This document shows positions 47,154 through 56,652 of a stretch of DNA of 64,000 bases, in pieces. The translations under genes and the position numbers were made by a program. The notes beneath the pieces were generated by a model. The model searched no databases, had not been told where the DNA came from, and saw nothing but the letters and a program-made list of their open reading frames with translations. How positions within the stretch are numbered: the first letter of the stretch is position 1; every line of letters starts with the position of its first letter. This DNA comes from Dasania sp. GY-MA-18 (lineage in GTDB: Bacteria; Pseudomonadota; Gammaproteobacteria; Pseudomonadales; Dasaniaceae): NCBI RefSeq assembly GCF_024734385.1, contig NZ_JANHAP010000003.1, positions 62,001 to 126,000 on the forward strand, written 5' to 3'.

Positions 47154-47753
47154 TTAGCGTTTGTCGCGCCACATGGCGGTAAAAGTTGGGCCATTATTGG
47201 GTGCTTGATAGCGGCCTATAGGTTCAAAGCCCACAGCTTGATAACGCTTATCGTTAGCCGGGTTGCTGGATTCTAAATAGGCGGGCATGTGCATTTCGTC
47301 TAAGCGCGCCAGGTTTTCTTCTAGCAAGGCCATGCCTAAGCCGCGGCCTCGATAATCGTCGTGGGTGGCCAGCAAGCTTAAATAATAATGCGGTTCGGTT
47401 TGTGGATGTATCTTCTCAAATAGCTCGATAAATTCGCTTACCTGTTCGGCTCTTTCGCCAGTGAGGGTTTTAATGGTCTCGGGCAATTGTTGTTCGTGTT
47501 CGGGTAGCATCTCGCTACCGTAAGGCGGTATCCACACGGCAACGGATTCAAAGTTTTCGGTTTTGTACACCCAGGGGTAGCGCAGCGCGCCGCTAACAAT
47601 CTGTTTTAAAATCATGTTACGGGCTGAATCTTGGGGGAATAGCCAGCGCCAGATAGGGTCGTGGCTAAAGGCACTGGCGACGACGGCACTAATACGTTCG
47701 GCATCGGCGGCAAGCGCCGAGCTGATTTTAAGATGTTGGTATGTGCTAGCCAT
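47154..47753 (-). CDS. GNAT-family acetyltransferase
   Basis: The 199-residue protein has the acetyl-CoA loop YRGRGLGMALLEENLARL (near 133-150) and preceding strand HYYLSLLATHDD. The substrate is unknown. The C-terminus with YLESSNPANDKRYQAVGFEPIG resembles the large group of GNATs acting on small molecules. It stands alone on the minus strand. Confidence 0.88.
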   Translation of the reverse strand: MASTYQHLKISSALAADAERISAVVASAFSHDPIWRWLFPQDSARNMILKQIVSGALRYPWVYKTENFESVAVWIPPYGSEMLPEHEQQLPETIKTLTGERAEQVSEFIELFEKIHPQTEPHYYLSLLATHDDYRGRGLGMALLEENLARLDEMHMPAYLESSNPANDKRYQAVGFEPIGRYQAPNNGPTFTAMWRDKR

Positions 47754-47935
47754 TGCTATATGCCTTTGTGGTGGAGGGTTGCTCGCAGTTAGAGGCTAAA
47801 CAAATTGTGGGCTATAGAACATGCCCTAATCAGGGCAGTGGCCGCTAAAATCGCAACGGAATAGGCCCTTTAAAAGAATGCAGCAAAGTTTTGATGCTTG
47901 CCCAGCTGCCAGCGAGGCAATAGGGTGATGGGAGC

Positions 47936-49765
47936 TTACGGCGTCGCTGCAGCTAGCTCTTTCTGTTTGGCTTGCAGAGCCTCGCCGGGCAGCAGGCTAA
48001 TCAGCTCAACATTGTTGGGTATGTCCTCACTGTTATCGGCGGTAATAATGCGCAGTTTGTCGTTCTCTAGGTATAGCAAGGGCAGGGCGCTGTCGCCGTA
48101 GCTGGCGCGAAAATCGGCGTAGCTGTAATTATCATTAATTTGGGTACTTTTAATTATCGCCCCTTTGGCCATCAAGCCCGCTAGCTTGGAGTAAGAAATA
48201 GCATCACCAAATAAGCGCAGCCGTTGTAAATAAGACTCCGAAAATTGATGCCTGGCCTGCTTATTGTTGGGGTCTATATTGTTTAAGCCAAAGACTTTGT
48301 CGCTGCCAAAAATATCCTGGTAGTGGAAGTTAACCAGCGGGTTAAGCTGGCGGTAGGGTGAAATAATTAAGACCCGGCCTATTTGTGACAGGTCTATGTT
48401 GAGCTCGGCATGTTCAGAGGTGGGGTTGCCAAAGTAAACGGGAATATTGTCCATGCGGGCCCGTTTAATATTGTCGTAGTTATTGTCCGCTAATACGACG
48501 GGCATGTTTTTGTTGATCAGTACTTTTGCCAGTTCGCGGCAAAAGGCCGAGGCGCCAAAAATGAGCAAGCCCTGCGGCGAGCCGGTTTTTATCCCTAAAA
48601 CTTTGGCCCACAAACCGGCTGTTAGGCTTTGAATAACAACGGTGCCGATAATGATTAAAAACACCAGCGGCACTATGAGGCTGGCGTTTGCTATGCCCTG
48701 GGCCTCTAGCTTGATGGCAAATAGTGAAGATACCGCCGCGGCGACTATGCCCCTAGGTGCCACCCAGCTTAAAAACCATTTGTCGGGGCTGCTCAGGCCC
48801 GTGTTATAGCCACAGCACCAGATGCTGATAGGCCTGGCAATAAACATGACCACAGCCAGCAGGGCCAGTCCCTCCCAGCCCAGGCTGAGTAAGGCATCGG
48901 AATCTAAGCGTGCCGCTAGCAAAATAAACAGCGCCGAAATTAATAATACGGTCAGCGTTTCTTTAAATTCGATAATGTCGCTAATGTCTACGCCGCGCAT
49001 ATTGGCCAGCCAAATACCCATGACGGTGACAGTTAATAAGCCTGACTCTTCCTGTAGGTGGTTAGAGCCCACAAACACCGCCAGCATAATAGTAAGCACG
49101 GCGGTGTTTCTTAAATAATGCGGTAGTAGGTGGCTGCTAAGCAGGCGCCCTACCGCGTAGCCAGCGGCAGCGCCTAGGCCAAAGCCCAGTAATAACATAT
49201 AGGCTAGAGCCTGTAATACATGGGTGGCGGGGGCGGAGGCGACGGCAATAAATTCAAAAACTAATACGGCCAGTAACGCGCCTATAGGGTCTATGACTAT
49301 GCCTTCCCAGCGTAAAATACTGGCCAGCTCGGCTTTGGGGCGCACACTTCTCAGCATGGGCACAATAACAGTGGGGCCGGTAACCACGACTAAGGCGCCA
49401 AATAAAATGGCTAAATACCAGTTAAAGGCAAATAAATAATGGGTGGCAACGCTAATACATATCCAGGTAATGACTGTGCCTAGGGTAACTAGCCGGGTGA
49501 CCATCACGCCGTGATTTTTTATTTCTTTAAAGTTAAGGGTGAGTGCGCCCTCAAACAAAATCACTGCCACCCCTAAAGAGATAATAGGGAACAGTAGGTT
49601 GCCTAGTAATTCGTCGGGATTCAAAAAGCCTATGCCTGGACCCAGCACTAAACCACATAATAACAAGGGCAGTATGGCCGGTAGCCGCAGTGCCCAACCT
49701 AACCACTGGCACAGCAGTGATAATACGCCCAGTAATGCCAGCATAAGGGTGATGTGTTCTAGCAT
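47936..49765 (-). CDS. Cation:proton antiporter with TrkA-N-like domain
   Basis: The 609-residue protein has an N-terminal CPA1-like transporter domain with about 12-13 helices (1-395; ILFEGALTLNF, GALVVVTGPTVIVPML, SWVAPRGIVAAAVSSLFA) followed by a cytoplasmic Rossmann domain (about 400-520) of the TrkA-N type (LLIFGASAFCRELAKVLI), suggesting control by NAD(H) or a nucleotide. It exchanges Na+ or K+ for H+. The gene is monocistronic on the minus strand. Confidence 0.92.
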   Translation of the reverse strand: MLEHITLMLALLGVLSLLCQWLGWALRLPAILPLLLCGLVLGPGIGFLNPDELLGNLLFPIISLGVAVILFEGALTLNFKEIKNHGVMVTRLVTLGTVITWICISVATHYLFAFNWYLAILFGALVVVTGPTVIVPMLRSVRPKAELASILRWEGIVIDPIGALLAVLVFEFIAVASAPATHVLQALAYMLLLGFGLGAAAGYAVGRLLSSHLLPHYLRNTAVLTIMLAVFVGSNHLQEESGLLTVTVMGIWLANMRGVDISDIIEFKETLTVLLISALFILLAARLDSDALLSLGWEGLALLAVVMFIARPISIWCCGYNTGLSSPDKWFLSWVAPRGIVAAAVSSLFAIKLEAQGIANASLIVPLVFLIIIGTVVIQSLTAGLWAKVLGIKTGSPQGLLIFGASAFCRELAKVLINKNMPVVLADNNYDNIKRARMDNIPVYFGNPTSEHAELNIDLSQIGRVLIISPYRQLNPLVNFHYQDIFGSDKVFGLNNIDPNNKQARHQFSESYLQRLRLFGDAISYSKLAGLMAKGAIIKSTQINDNYSYADFRASYGDSALPLLYLENDKLRIITADNSEDIPNNVELISLLPGEALQAKQKELAAATP

Positions 49766-49859
49766 GGGTTATTATCCTTTATCAGCGGCTAGTCAGTGTA
49801 AGCAAAGTAAAGAGGATGGGAGTAAATAGCAATACGGCCGGGGCGGTATTTTTGCTGGC

Positions 49860-50744
49860 CTAGGTTGGTTTACTGTCTTGCTGTAAAAAATCAAACAGCG
49901 CTTGCCCGGCTTTGGGCAGGTAGCGATTTTTATGGTAAGCCAACCCCAAGTTTAAAAATAATGGCTCTTCAAAGGGTATGCCCACCAAGCCGGGCTCATC
50001 ATTAAGCACTTGTTTTAGGCATACGCTAATGCCGCAGTGCTCGCGTACAAAGTTAAACAGTGGCCGCAAAAGATTGGTCTCTATGCCTATATGCAAGGGG
50101 CTGTTTTGCTGCCGCGCTAATTTTTCTAACTGCTCACGCAGATAATAGCCCTGGCTGTATATCACCAAGTCGCGCTGGGCAAAGTCGCTAAACGGTATAT
50201 GGGCTCGCTGGGCAAACTCATCATCGTCTTTTACGCAGATAACAATTTCTTCTTGTAGTAAGGGGAAAGCCAGCAGGCTGCTGGGCACGGTATCCATATT
50301 GACTATGCCTAGGTCTACCTCGCCCTGTTCCAATAACTGCACCGCGCGGCTGGTGCCTTCGCCGCGCAGTTGTAACTTAATGCCGGGGTAAAGGTTGCGA
50401 AAGCGGCTGAGCTTGTCGGGTAAAAAATAAGAGCCCAGCATGGCCGAGGTACAGAGTTTAACTTCACCTAAGGTTAGGCCTGCAAGTTCGGACATGGCCT
50501 GCCGCGCCTGCTGGAACTGATCCAGTATGCGGTTGGCGTGGTCTAACAGTACTTCGCCTTCGGGAGTGAGGCAGATTTGTTTTTCGGCGCGGTCAAACAG
50601 CTGGCTATTGAGTTCGCTCTCTAGCTTTTTAATGGCAATGCTCACCGCAGGCTGGGCCATATGCAGGGCCTTGGCGGCCTGGGTAAAACTGAGCTGGGTG
50701 GCGACGCATTGAAAGATTTGTAGCTGGCGATTATCCATAGGCAC
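49860..50744 (-). CDS. LysR-type regulator of the glutaryl-CoA genes (GcdR-like)
   Basis: The 294-residue LysR protein has an N-terminal winged helix (about 3-62; FTQAAKALHMAQPAVSIAIKKLE) and an effector-binding domain. It is divergent from gcdH with a 203-bp gap containing an A+T-rich inverted repeat. In Pseudomonas the LysR protein GcdR occupies the same place and activates gcdH and the CoA-transferase gene in response to glutarate. That function is inferred from position here. Start could also be the ATG at 50738. Confidence 0.85.
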   Translation of the reverse strand: MPMDNRQLQIFQCVATQLSFTQAAKALHMAQPAVSIAIKKLESELNSQLFDRAEKQICLTPEGEVLLDHANRILDQFQQARQAMSELAGLTLGEVKLCTSAMLGSYFLPDKLSRFRNLYPGIKLQLRGEGTSRAVQLLEQGEVDLGIVNMDTVPSSLLAFPLLQEEIVICVKDDDEFAQRAHIPFSDFAQRDLVIYSQGYYLREQLEKLARQQNSPLHIGIETNLLRPLFNFVREHCGISVCLKQVLNDEPGLVGIPFEEPLFLNLGLAYHKNRYLPKAGQALFDFLQQDSKPT

Positions 50745-50773
50745 ACCCTGAAGGTAGGCAATAAAGCATATAT

Positions 50774-50807
50774 ATAATATATCGATTGAATATAAAGTAT
50801 ATATTAT
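50774..50807. promoter_or_regulatory. Candidate LysR operator between the regulator and gcdH
   Basis: ATAATATAT (50774-50782) and ATATATTAT (50799-50807) form a perfect 9-bp inverted repeat with 16 bp between arms, 30 bp upstream of the regulator start. It is the clearest symmetric element in the divergent promoter region. LysR autoregulation sites commonly lie here. Confidence 0.4.
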
Positions 50808-50947
50808 CGCTTATGATCTCTTTCGGCTACAGTTTGAGCAGTTTTAAAATGGCGTAATTAAGGCGAGTTTCAACTATGGTTGTAAATCTAGGTCCTTGTT
50901 TATCGTTTAACCCTTTTATTGCGCAGCTGCGTTAACAGGAGTCAGAG

Positions 50948-52132
50948 ATGTCTAAAAGCCAGTACGGTAAATTTAATTGGGAAGATCCTTTTTTATTGGA
51001 CGACCTACTCACCGAAGAAGAGCGCATGGTGCGTGATGTTGCCCGCCAATACAGCCAAGAGCAATTAAAGCCCCGCGTCAGAGAATCTTTTGCCAACGAG
51101 CACACTGACCCTGAGATATTCAGAGAAATGGGTGAGCTGGGCCTGCTGGGTTCTACCATAGAAGGCTACGGCTGCCCCGGCGTTAGCTATGTGGCCTATG
51201 GCCTAATCGCCCGTGAAGTGGAGCGTGTGGACTCAGGTTACCGCTCTATGTTGAGCGTACAGTCCAGCCTGGTCATGCACCCCATTAACGAATTTGGTAG
51301 CGAAGCACAAAAAGAAAAGTACCTGCCCAAGCTAGCCACTGGTGAATGGATAGGTTGCTTTGGTTTGACCGAGCCCGACCACGGTTCTGACCCCGGCAGC
51401 ATGATTACCCGCGCTCGCACTGTGGATGGCGGCTATAGCCTGTCAGGTGCCAAAATGTGGATTACTAACTCACCTATAGCCGATGTCTTTATAGTGTGGG
51501 CTAAAACCGACGACGATAAAATCCGTGGGTTTATTTTAGAGAAGGGTATGAAAGGTCTGTCAGCGCCTAAGATTGAAGGCAAGCTAGCGCTGCGCACCTC
51601 TATTACCGGTGAAATCGTAATGGACGAAGTGTTCGTACCCGAAGAAAACCTATTACCGGGTGCCGAAGGCTTAAAAGGTCCTTTCAGCTGTTTAAACAGC
51701 GCGCGCTTGGGCATAGCTTGGGGTGCCTTAGGTGCCGCCGAAGATTGCTGGCACGCCGCCCGCACTTACACCATGGATCGCAAGCAGTTTGATCGCCCCT
51801 TGGCGGCCAACCAGCTAATCCAAAAGAAACTGGCCCTAATGCAAACTGAAATCTCATTAGGTTTGATGGGCTGCTGGCGCGCCACCTCTATGAAAGACCA
51901 AGGCAAAATGGCTATAGAGACCATTTCCCTATTGAAGCGCAACAGCTGTGAAAAAGCCTTAGTCGTAGCCCGCGAAGCCCGCGATATGCATGGCGGTAAC
52001 GGTATCTCTGACGAGTTCCCCATTATGCGTCACATGATGAACCTGGAAGTGGTAAACACCTACGAAGGGACTTCGGATATACATGCCTTGATTCTGGGTA
52101 GGGCGCAGACGGGCATACAGTCGTTCTTTTAA
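50948..52132 (+). CDS. gcdH: Glutaryl-CoA dehydrogenase
   Basis: The 394-residue acyl-CoA dehydrogenase fits GcdH throughout. [12 protein letters not shown] and [17 protein letters not shown] are FAD/substrate regions, and Glu373 in NTYEGTSD is the catalytic base. It oxidises and decarboxylates glutaryl-CoA to crotonyl-CoA, passing electrons to ETF. An AGGAG ribosome binding site lies upstream. It is followed after 130 bp by a CoA-transferase gene that would supply glutaryl-CoA. Confidence 0.95.
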   Translation: MSKSQYGKFNWEDPFLLDDLLTEEERMVRDVARQYSQEQLKPRVRESFANEHTDPEIFREMGELGLLGSTIEGYGCPGVSYVAYGLIAREVERVDSGYRSMLSVQSSLVMHPINEFGSEAQKEKYLPKLATGEWIGCFGLTEPDHGSDPGSMITRARTVDGGYSLSGAKMWITNSPIADVFIVWAKTDDDKIRGFILEKGMKGLSAPKIEGKLALRTSITGEIVMDEVFVPEENLLPGAEGLKGPFSCLNSARLGIAWGALGAAEDCWHAARTYTMDRKQFDRPLAANQLIQKKLALMQTEISLGLMGCWRATSMKDQGKMAIETISLLKRNSCEKALVVAREARDMHGGNGISDEFPIMRHMMNLEVVNTYEGTSDIHALILGRAQTGIQSFF

Positions 52133-52139
52133 AAGTATG

Positions 52140-52254
52140 AAGTCGCTAGTGGGTAGTCTCTAGTCGCTAGCAATACAGCCATTCCCGTAGGGGTATGGCT
52201 GTATTTGTTTATGACTCCTAAAAACTAGAGACTGTCGACTATTAACTAGAGACT
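52140..52254. repeat. Nested inverted repeats between gcdH and the CoA-transferase gene
   Basis: A central hairpin has a perfect 11-bp stem (AATACAGCCAT 52172-52182 / ATGGCTGTATT 52195-52205). AGTCTCTAGT (52155-52164) on one side is inverted as ACTAGAGACT twice on the other (52224-52233 and 52245-52254). AGTCGCTAG words also repeat on the left. No T-run follows the stem, so it is not a standard terminator. Confidence 0.75.
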
Positions 52255-52262
52255 GCTTCACT

Positions 52263-53474
52263 ATGTCCTCCCCCCTAACCGGTTACAAAGTCTTAGATAT
52301 GAGTCGCATCCTCGCTGGCCCTTGGGCGGGCCAAACCTTGGCCGACCTCGGTGCGGATGTAATTAAGGTAGAGCGCCCCGGTGAGGGTGATGATACCCGC
52401 AAGTGGGGGCCTCCATACCTGAGTGATAATGAGGGCAATCCCACTTCTGAGTCGGCCTATTACCTATGCGCTAACCGTGGCAAGCGCTCACTTACCTTAG
52501 ATATAACCTCCGCCGAGGGGCAGGCCATTATTAAAAAGCTGGTGGCTGAGTCGGATGTGTTATTGGAAAACTATAAAGTCGGTGGCCTGAAAAAATACGG
52601 CTTGGACTACGAAAGTTTAAGTGCCATAAACCCGCGCCTGGTGTACTGCTCTATTACCGGCTTTGGCCAGCATGGCCCCTACCAAAACCGCGCCGGCTAT
52701 GACTTTATGATACAGGGCATGGGCGGCTTGATGAGCATCACCGGCGAGCCCGAAGGCGGCCCATTAAAGGTGGGGGTGGCGGTGACCGATATTTTTACCG
52801 GCCTCTACGCCACCATCGCCATACAAGGTGCCTTGCTGGAGCGTGAGCGTTCGGGGCTGGGGCAGCATATCGATATGGCGCTGCTGGACTCACAGGTGGC
52901 AGTATTGGCCAACCAGGCCAGCAATTACCTGGTGGGCGGCATGGTACCGGGCCGTTTGGGCAATGCCCACCCCAATATCGTGCCCTACCAGGCTTTTGCT
53001 ACCAGCGACGGCTTTATTATTTTGGCGGTGGGTAACGACAGCCAGTTTAAAAATTTCTGCGAGCTGGCGGGCAGGCCGGAGTTGGCAGATCTGCCACAAT
53101 ATGCCACCAACCAAGCGCGGGTACACAACCGCGAAACACTCTGTGCCGAGGTGGCGGCGTTACTGGCACAGCGCAGTGAGGCCTATTGGTTGGATGAGTT
53201 AACCGCCAGAGGCATACCCTGCGGCCCGGTTAACAGCATTGATAAGGTGATGGCCGACCCGCAGGTCAATGCCCGCGATATGCGCACCACCGTCAAACAC
53301 CCCTATAACGACCAGCTGCAATTAGTGGGCAGCCCTATGAAGTTTAGCCGTACCCCCGTCAATACCGAGCAGGCTCCGCCGCTGTTGGGTGAGCACAGCG
53401 CGCAAATATTGGCGGAGTTGGGCTATAGCGAGGCAGAAATCGCCCAGTTTAAGGCCAAGGGTTTAGTTAGTTAA
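52263..53474 (+). CDS. Class III CoA-transferase (CaiB/BaiF family), probable glutarate CoA-transferase
   Basis: The 403-residue enzyme has the family N-terminus (LDMSRILAGPWAGQTLADLGADVIKVE) and the catalytic Asp176 in VGVAVTDIFTG. Family members move CoA between carboxylates. Next to gcdH and a LysR gene it most likely forms glutaryl-CoA from glutarate and succinyl-CoA, as the SUGCT/GcoT enzymes do. Substrate is inferred from context. The ATG has no strong ribosome binding site. The intergenic repeat island lies directly upstream. Confidence 0.88.
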   Translation: MSSPLTGYKVLDMSRILAGPWAGQTLADLGADVIKVERPGEGDDTRKWGPPYLSDNEGNPTSESAYYLCANRGKRSLTLDITSAEGQAIIKKLVAESDVLLENYKVGGLKKYGLDYESLSAINPRLVYCSITGFGQHGPYQNRAGYDFMIQGMGGLMSITGEPEGGPLKVGVAVTDIFTGLYATIAIQGALLERERSGLGQHIDMALLDSQVAVLANQASNYLVGGMVPGRLGNAHPNIVPYQAFATSDGFIILAVGNDSQFKNFCELAGRPELADLPQYATNQARVHNRETLCAEVAALLAQRSEAYWLDELTARGIPCGPVNSIDKVMADPQVNARDMRTTVKHPYNDQLQLVGSPMKFSRTPVNTEQAPPLLGEHSAQILAELGYSEAEIAQFKAKGLVS

Positions 53475-53644
53475 ACGGCGGCCGATCTAGGGCGAGTATA
53501 GCTGTTGCATTCGGCCGGTTGTTTTTTGTTCAATGAAATCAAGGGCTTGCGCAGTCTACGAATTCTTATTATGAAAACAAGCACTTAGCGTCTATTTTAA
53601 GGCGGTAGCCGGCAGCAAGGAAAAGCAGTCATATTGATAATTTT

Positions 53645-53674
53645 TTCAACAATGCTGAGAAAATCCTGTATACT
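53645..53674 (+). promoter_or_regulatory. Promoter candidate of the EF-G2 gene
   Basis: TTCAAC (53645-53650), an 18-bp spacer and TATACT (53669-53674), preceded by TG, form a plausible sigma-70 promoter about 40 bp before the ATG. Confidence 0.45.
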
Positions 53675-53712
53675 TCGGCGCAATTTTTTCCCCTGACATA
53701 TTGAGTGACGCA

Positions 53713-55797
53713 ATGGCAGAATTATCACATTACAGAAACATAGGTATCTTCGCGCACGTTGATGCTGGTAAGACCACAACCACAGAACGTATTTTGAAGT
53801 TGACCGGTAAAATCCACAAAACCGGTGAGGTTCATGACGGTGAATCAACCACTGACTTCATGGAGCAGGAAGCTGAGCGTGGTATAACCATACAGTCTGC
53901 TGCGACTACTTGTTTTTGGAAAAACCACCGCTTTAACGTAATCGACACACCAGGACACGTTGACTTCACTGTAGAAGTTTACCGTTCACTAAAAGTATTG
54001 GACGGCGGTATAGGCGTATTCTGTGGTTCTGGTGGTGTAGAGCCACAATCAGAAACTAACTGGCGTTATGCTAACGAATCAGAAGTTGCTCGTGTCATCT
54101 TTGTTAATAAGTTAGACCGCTTAGGCGCAGACTTCTTGCGTGTAGTGGGTCAAATCGAAAGAGTCCTGGGCGCTAACCCCCTAGTAATGACTTTACCTAT
54201 AGGCCGTGAAGACGGTTTCGTAGGTGTAGTAGACGTATTAAACCAACAAGCCTTTGTTTGGGATGATACTGGCCTGCCTGAAAACTTCGAAATCAAAGAA
54301 ATCCCCGAAGACATGGTTGACCAGGTTGCTGAATACCGCGAGAAGCTAATCGAAACCGCTGTTGAGCAAGATGACGACTTAATGATGGCCTACATGGATG
54401 GCGAAGAGCCTTCTATTGAAGACCTAAAGCGTTGCATACGTAAAGGTACTATTAACCTGGACTTCTTCCCCACTTTCTGTGGTTCTGCCTTTAAAAACAA
54501 AGGTATGCAGTTAGTGTTGGATGCAGTAGTTGATTACTTGCCTTCACCTACTGAAGTTGAAGCTCAGCCATTAACTGATGAGTACGGTGAGCCTACTGGT
54601 GAAGTAGCCACAGTATCGGTAGATGAGCCCTTACGTGCCTTAGCGTTTAAAATTATGGATGACCGCTTTGGTGCATTGACGTTTATTCGTATCTACTCAG
54701 GTACTTTAAACAAAGGCGACACTATTCTTAACTCTTTCACCGGTAAAACTGAGCGTGTTGGCCGTATGGTTGAGATGCATGCCGATGAGCGTACTGAATT
54801 AAGCACGGCTCACGCTGGTGACATTATCGCTATCGTAGGTATGAAGAACGTACAAACCGGTCACACCCTGTGTGATCCTAAGCACTCTTGTACGCTAGAG
54901 CCTATGATCTTCCCACAACCTGTAATCTCGATTGCGGTTGCGCCTAAAGATAAAGCCTCTACTGAGAAAATGGGTGTTGCGATTGGTAAAATGGTTGCAG
55001 AAGATCCTACCTTTGTTGTTGAAACTGACGAAGACTCAGGTGAAACCATTCTTAAAGGTATGGGTGAGCTGCACTTGGATATCAAAGTCGATATCTTAAA
55101 GCGCACCTACGGTGTTGAGCTAGATGTAGGTAAGCCTCAAGTTGCTTACCGCGAAACCATTACTCAGCCTATCGAAGACAGCTACACGCACAAGAAGCAG
55201 TCGGGTGGTTCTGGTCAGTTCGGTAAGATCGACTACCGCATCAAGCCAGGCGAGCCAGGTTCAGGCTTCACCTTTAGCTCTGTGGTTGTAGGTGGTAACG
55301 TTCCTAAGGAATTCTTCCCCGCGATTGAGAAAGGCTTTAAAGGCATGATGGGTGAAGGCCCACTAGCTGGCTTCCCCGTACTAGACGTAGAAGTTGAGCT
55401 ATACGACGGTGGTTTCCACGCGGTTGACTCGTCAGCGGTTGCGTTTGAAATCGCGGCTAAAGGCGCTTTCCGTCAATCTATGCCTAAGGCCGGTCCACAG
55501 TTGATCGAGCCCATCATGGCAGTAGACGTGTTCACACCAGACGATCACGTAGGTGACGTAATTGGTGACTTGAACCGTAGGCGCGGCATGATCAAAGACC
55601 AAGAAGCTGGTGTTACCGGTGTGCGCATCAAAGCTGATGTTCCACTATCGGAAATGTTTGGTTACATCGGTCACTTGCGTACTATTACTTCTGGTCGTGG
55701 TCAGTTCTCTATGGAGTTCTCACACTACAACCCATGTCCAGCTAACGTGTCTGAAGAAGTAATCGCTGCTGAGAAAGAAAGAAAAGCTAACAAATAA
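53713..55797 (+). CDS. fusA2: Elongation factor G, second copy type (EF-G2)
   Basis: The 694-residue GTPase has AHVDAGKTT at 14-22 (G1), DTPGH (G3), NKLD (G4) and the five EF-G domains. It begins [22 protein letters not shown] and matches the separate EF-G2 found in Vibrio and Pseudomonas. It is not next to rpsL/rpsG. It translocates ribosomes or acts under special conditions. Codon choice is shifted to GGT, CGT, GTT and AAC relative to neighbours, suggesting strong expression. The start was taken at the ATG although TTG 53701 is in frame. A terminator follows. Confidence 0.95.
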   Translation: MAELSHYRNIGIFAHVDAGKTTTTERILKLTGKIHKTGEVHDGESTTDFMEQEAERGITIQSAATTCFWKNHRFNVIDTPGHVDFTVEVYRSLKVLDGGIGVFCGSGGVEPQSETNWRYANESEVARVIFVNKLDRLGADFLRVVGQIERVLGANPLVMTLPIGREDGFVGVVDVLNQQAFVWDDTGLPENFEIKEIPEDMVDQVAEYREKLIETAVEQDDDLMMAYMDGEEPSIEDLKRCIRKGTINLDFFPTFCGSAFKNKGMQLVLDAVVDYLPSPTEVEAQPLTDEYGEPTGEVATVSVDEPLRALAFKIMDDRFGALTFIRIYSGTLNKGDTILNSFTGKTERVGRMVEMHADERTELSTAHAGDIIAIVGMKNVQTGHTLCDPKHSCTLEPMIFPQPVISIAVAPKDKASTEKMGVAIGKMVAEDPTFVVETDEDSGETILKGMGELHLDIKVDILKRTYGVELDVGKPQVAYRETITQPIEDSYTHKKQSGGSGQFGKIDYRIKPGEPGSGFTFSSVVVGGNVPKEFFPAIEKGFKGMMGEGPLAGFPVLDVEVELYDGGFHAVDSSAVAFEIAAKGAFRQSMPKAGPQLIEPIMAVDVFTPDDHVGDVIGDLNRRRGMIKDQEAGVTGVRIKADVPLSEMFGYIGHLRTITSGRGQFSMEFSHYNPCPANVSEEVIAAEKERKANK

Positions 55798-55820
55798 TTT
55801 TTGTTAGTTTAGTAATACTA

Positions 55821-55853
55821 AGCCCCGCTAATGAAAATTAGCGGGGCTTTTTT
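55821..55853 (+). terminator. Strong rho-independent terminator of fusA2
   Basis: AGCCCCGCTAAT / ATTAGCGGGGCT with a GAAA tetraloop is followed by T-run. It separates fusA2 from the next gene. Confidence 0.93.
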
Positions 55854-55869
55854 ATGAGTTTAAAAACCT

Positions 55870-56652
55870 ATGGCACAGCTATATAAAGCATTTCTACTCA
55901 CCCTAGTGCTCTCTACTATTGCTAACCATGCTCAGGCTACAGAGCTGACCTATTATGTTGTTGAAAAACAATCGAGACCTTTTCAAATAGAGGCCAATGG
56001 TCAGAGTCAGGGCGGGATAATTACCGATATAGTCAGTGAATTAAGTCAGCGTTTAAATTGGCAGTTGCGGATAAAAATTTTGCCGTTTAAACGCATGTTG
56101 CAAGATATGGACAAGCATAAACATGACAGCTGGATAAATTATGCCGCTCCGGCCTGGGGGGTAGAGGGGGTACGCGGTGCGCAGAATCGCAATCTAGTTA
56201 TGCCGGCAATAATGGAAGTAAAACATAAACTTTTACTGCGAGCAGACAATAGCTTTGAGCTAAGCAGTAAAGAGGATTTATGGGGCAAGACCTTAATTAC
56301 CTTAATGGGCTTTGATTATCCGGGCATAGACGCAGAGCTGCAGCAGGGGTTGATACACAGGCTAGAAGTTAAAGACCATTATGCCGCTATCAAGGCGGTA
56401 TACGCCCAGCGAGGCTTAGGCTTTGTCGGTATGGAAAATCGAATTCTATATAATATGAAGCGTGAAAATATTGATGCTAGTCTGTATAAGCTTATCGATT
56501 TTTCTGATGTGATACCCAGCTATAAAATCTTTTTAGGCGTCAGCCCAGACTTCGACCCACAGCTTAAACAGCAGTTGCAGCAAGAGTTTGTAAAAATGAA
56601 GCACGAAGGCGTGGTAGAGACGATTATCGCGCGATACACGACCCTGCTTTAG
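55870..56652 (+). CDS. Solitary solute-binding protein (family 3 type)
   Basis: The 260-residue product has a signal peptide (cleavage near AQA, residue 23) and an SBP_bac_3-like sequence: GGIITDIVSELSQRLNWQLRIKILPFKRMLQDM and LGVSPDFDPQLKQQLQQEF. No permease or ATPase is adjacent. It is similar in kind to the protein at 11614-12468. Its stop overlaps the convergent M48 peptidase gene by 4 bp. Confidence 0.75.
   Translation: MAQLYKAFLLTLVLSTIANHAQATELTYYVVEKQSRPFQIEANGQSQGGIITDIVSELSQRLNWQLRIKILPFKRMLQDMDKHKHDSWINYAAPAWGVEGVRGAQNRNLVMPAIMEVKHKLLLRADNSFELSSKEDLWGKTLITLMGFDYPGIDAELQQGLIHRLEVKDHYAAIKAVYAQRGLGFVGMENRILYNMKRENIDASLYKLIDFSDVIPSYKIFLGVSPDFDPQLKQQLQQEFVKMKHEGVVETIIARYTTLL

Noticed and set aside
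52171-52205. Rho-independent terminator of gcdH
   Set aside because: The stem is good but no T-tract follows, and the next gene is a likely pathway partner, so it is reported as a repeat.
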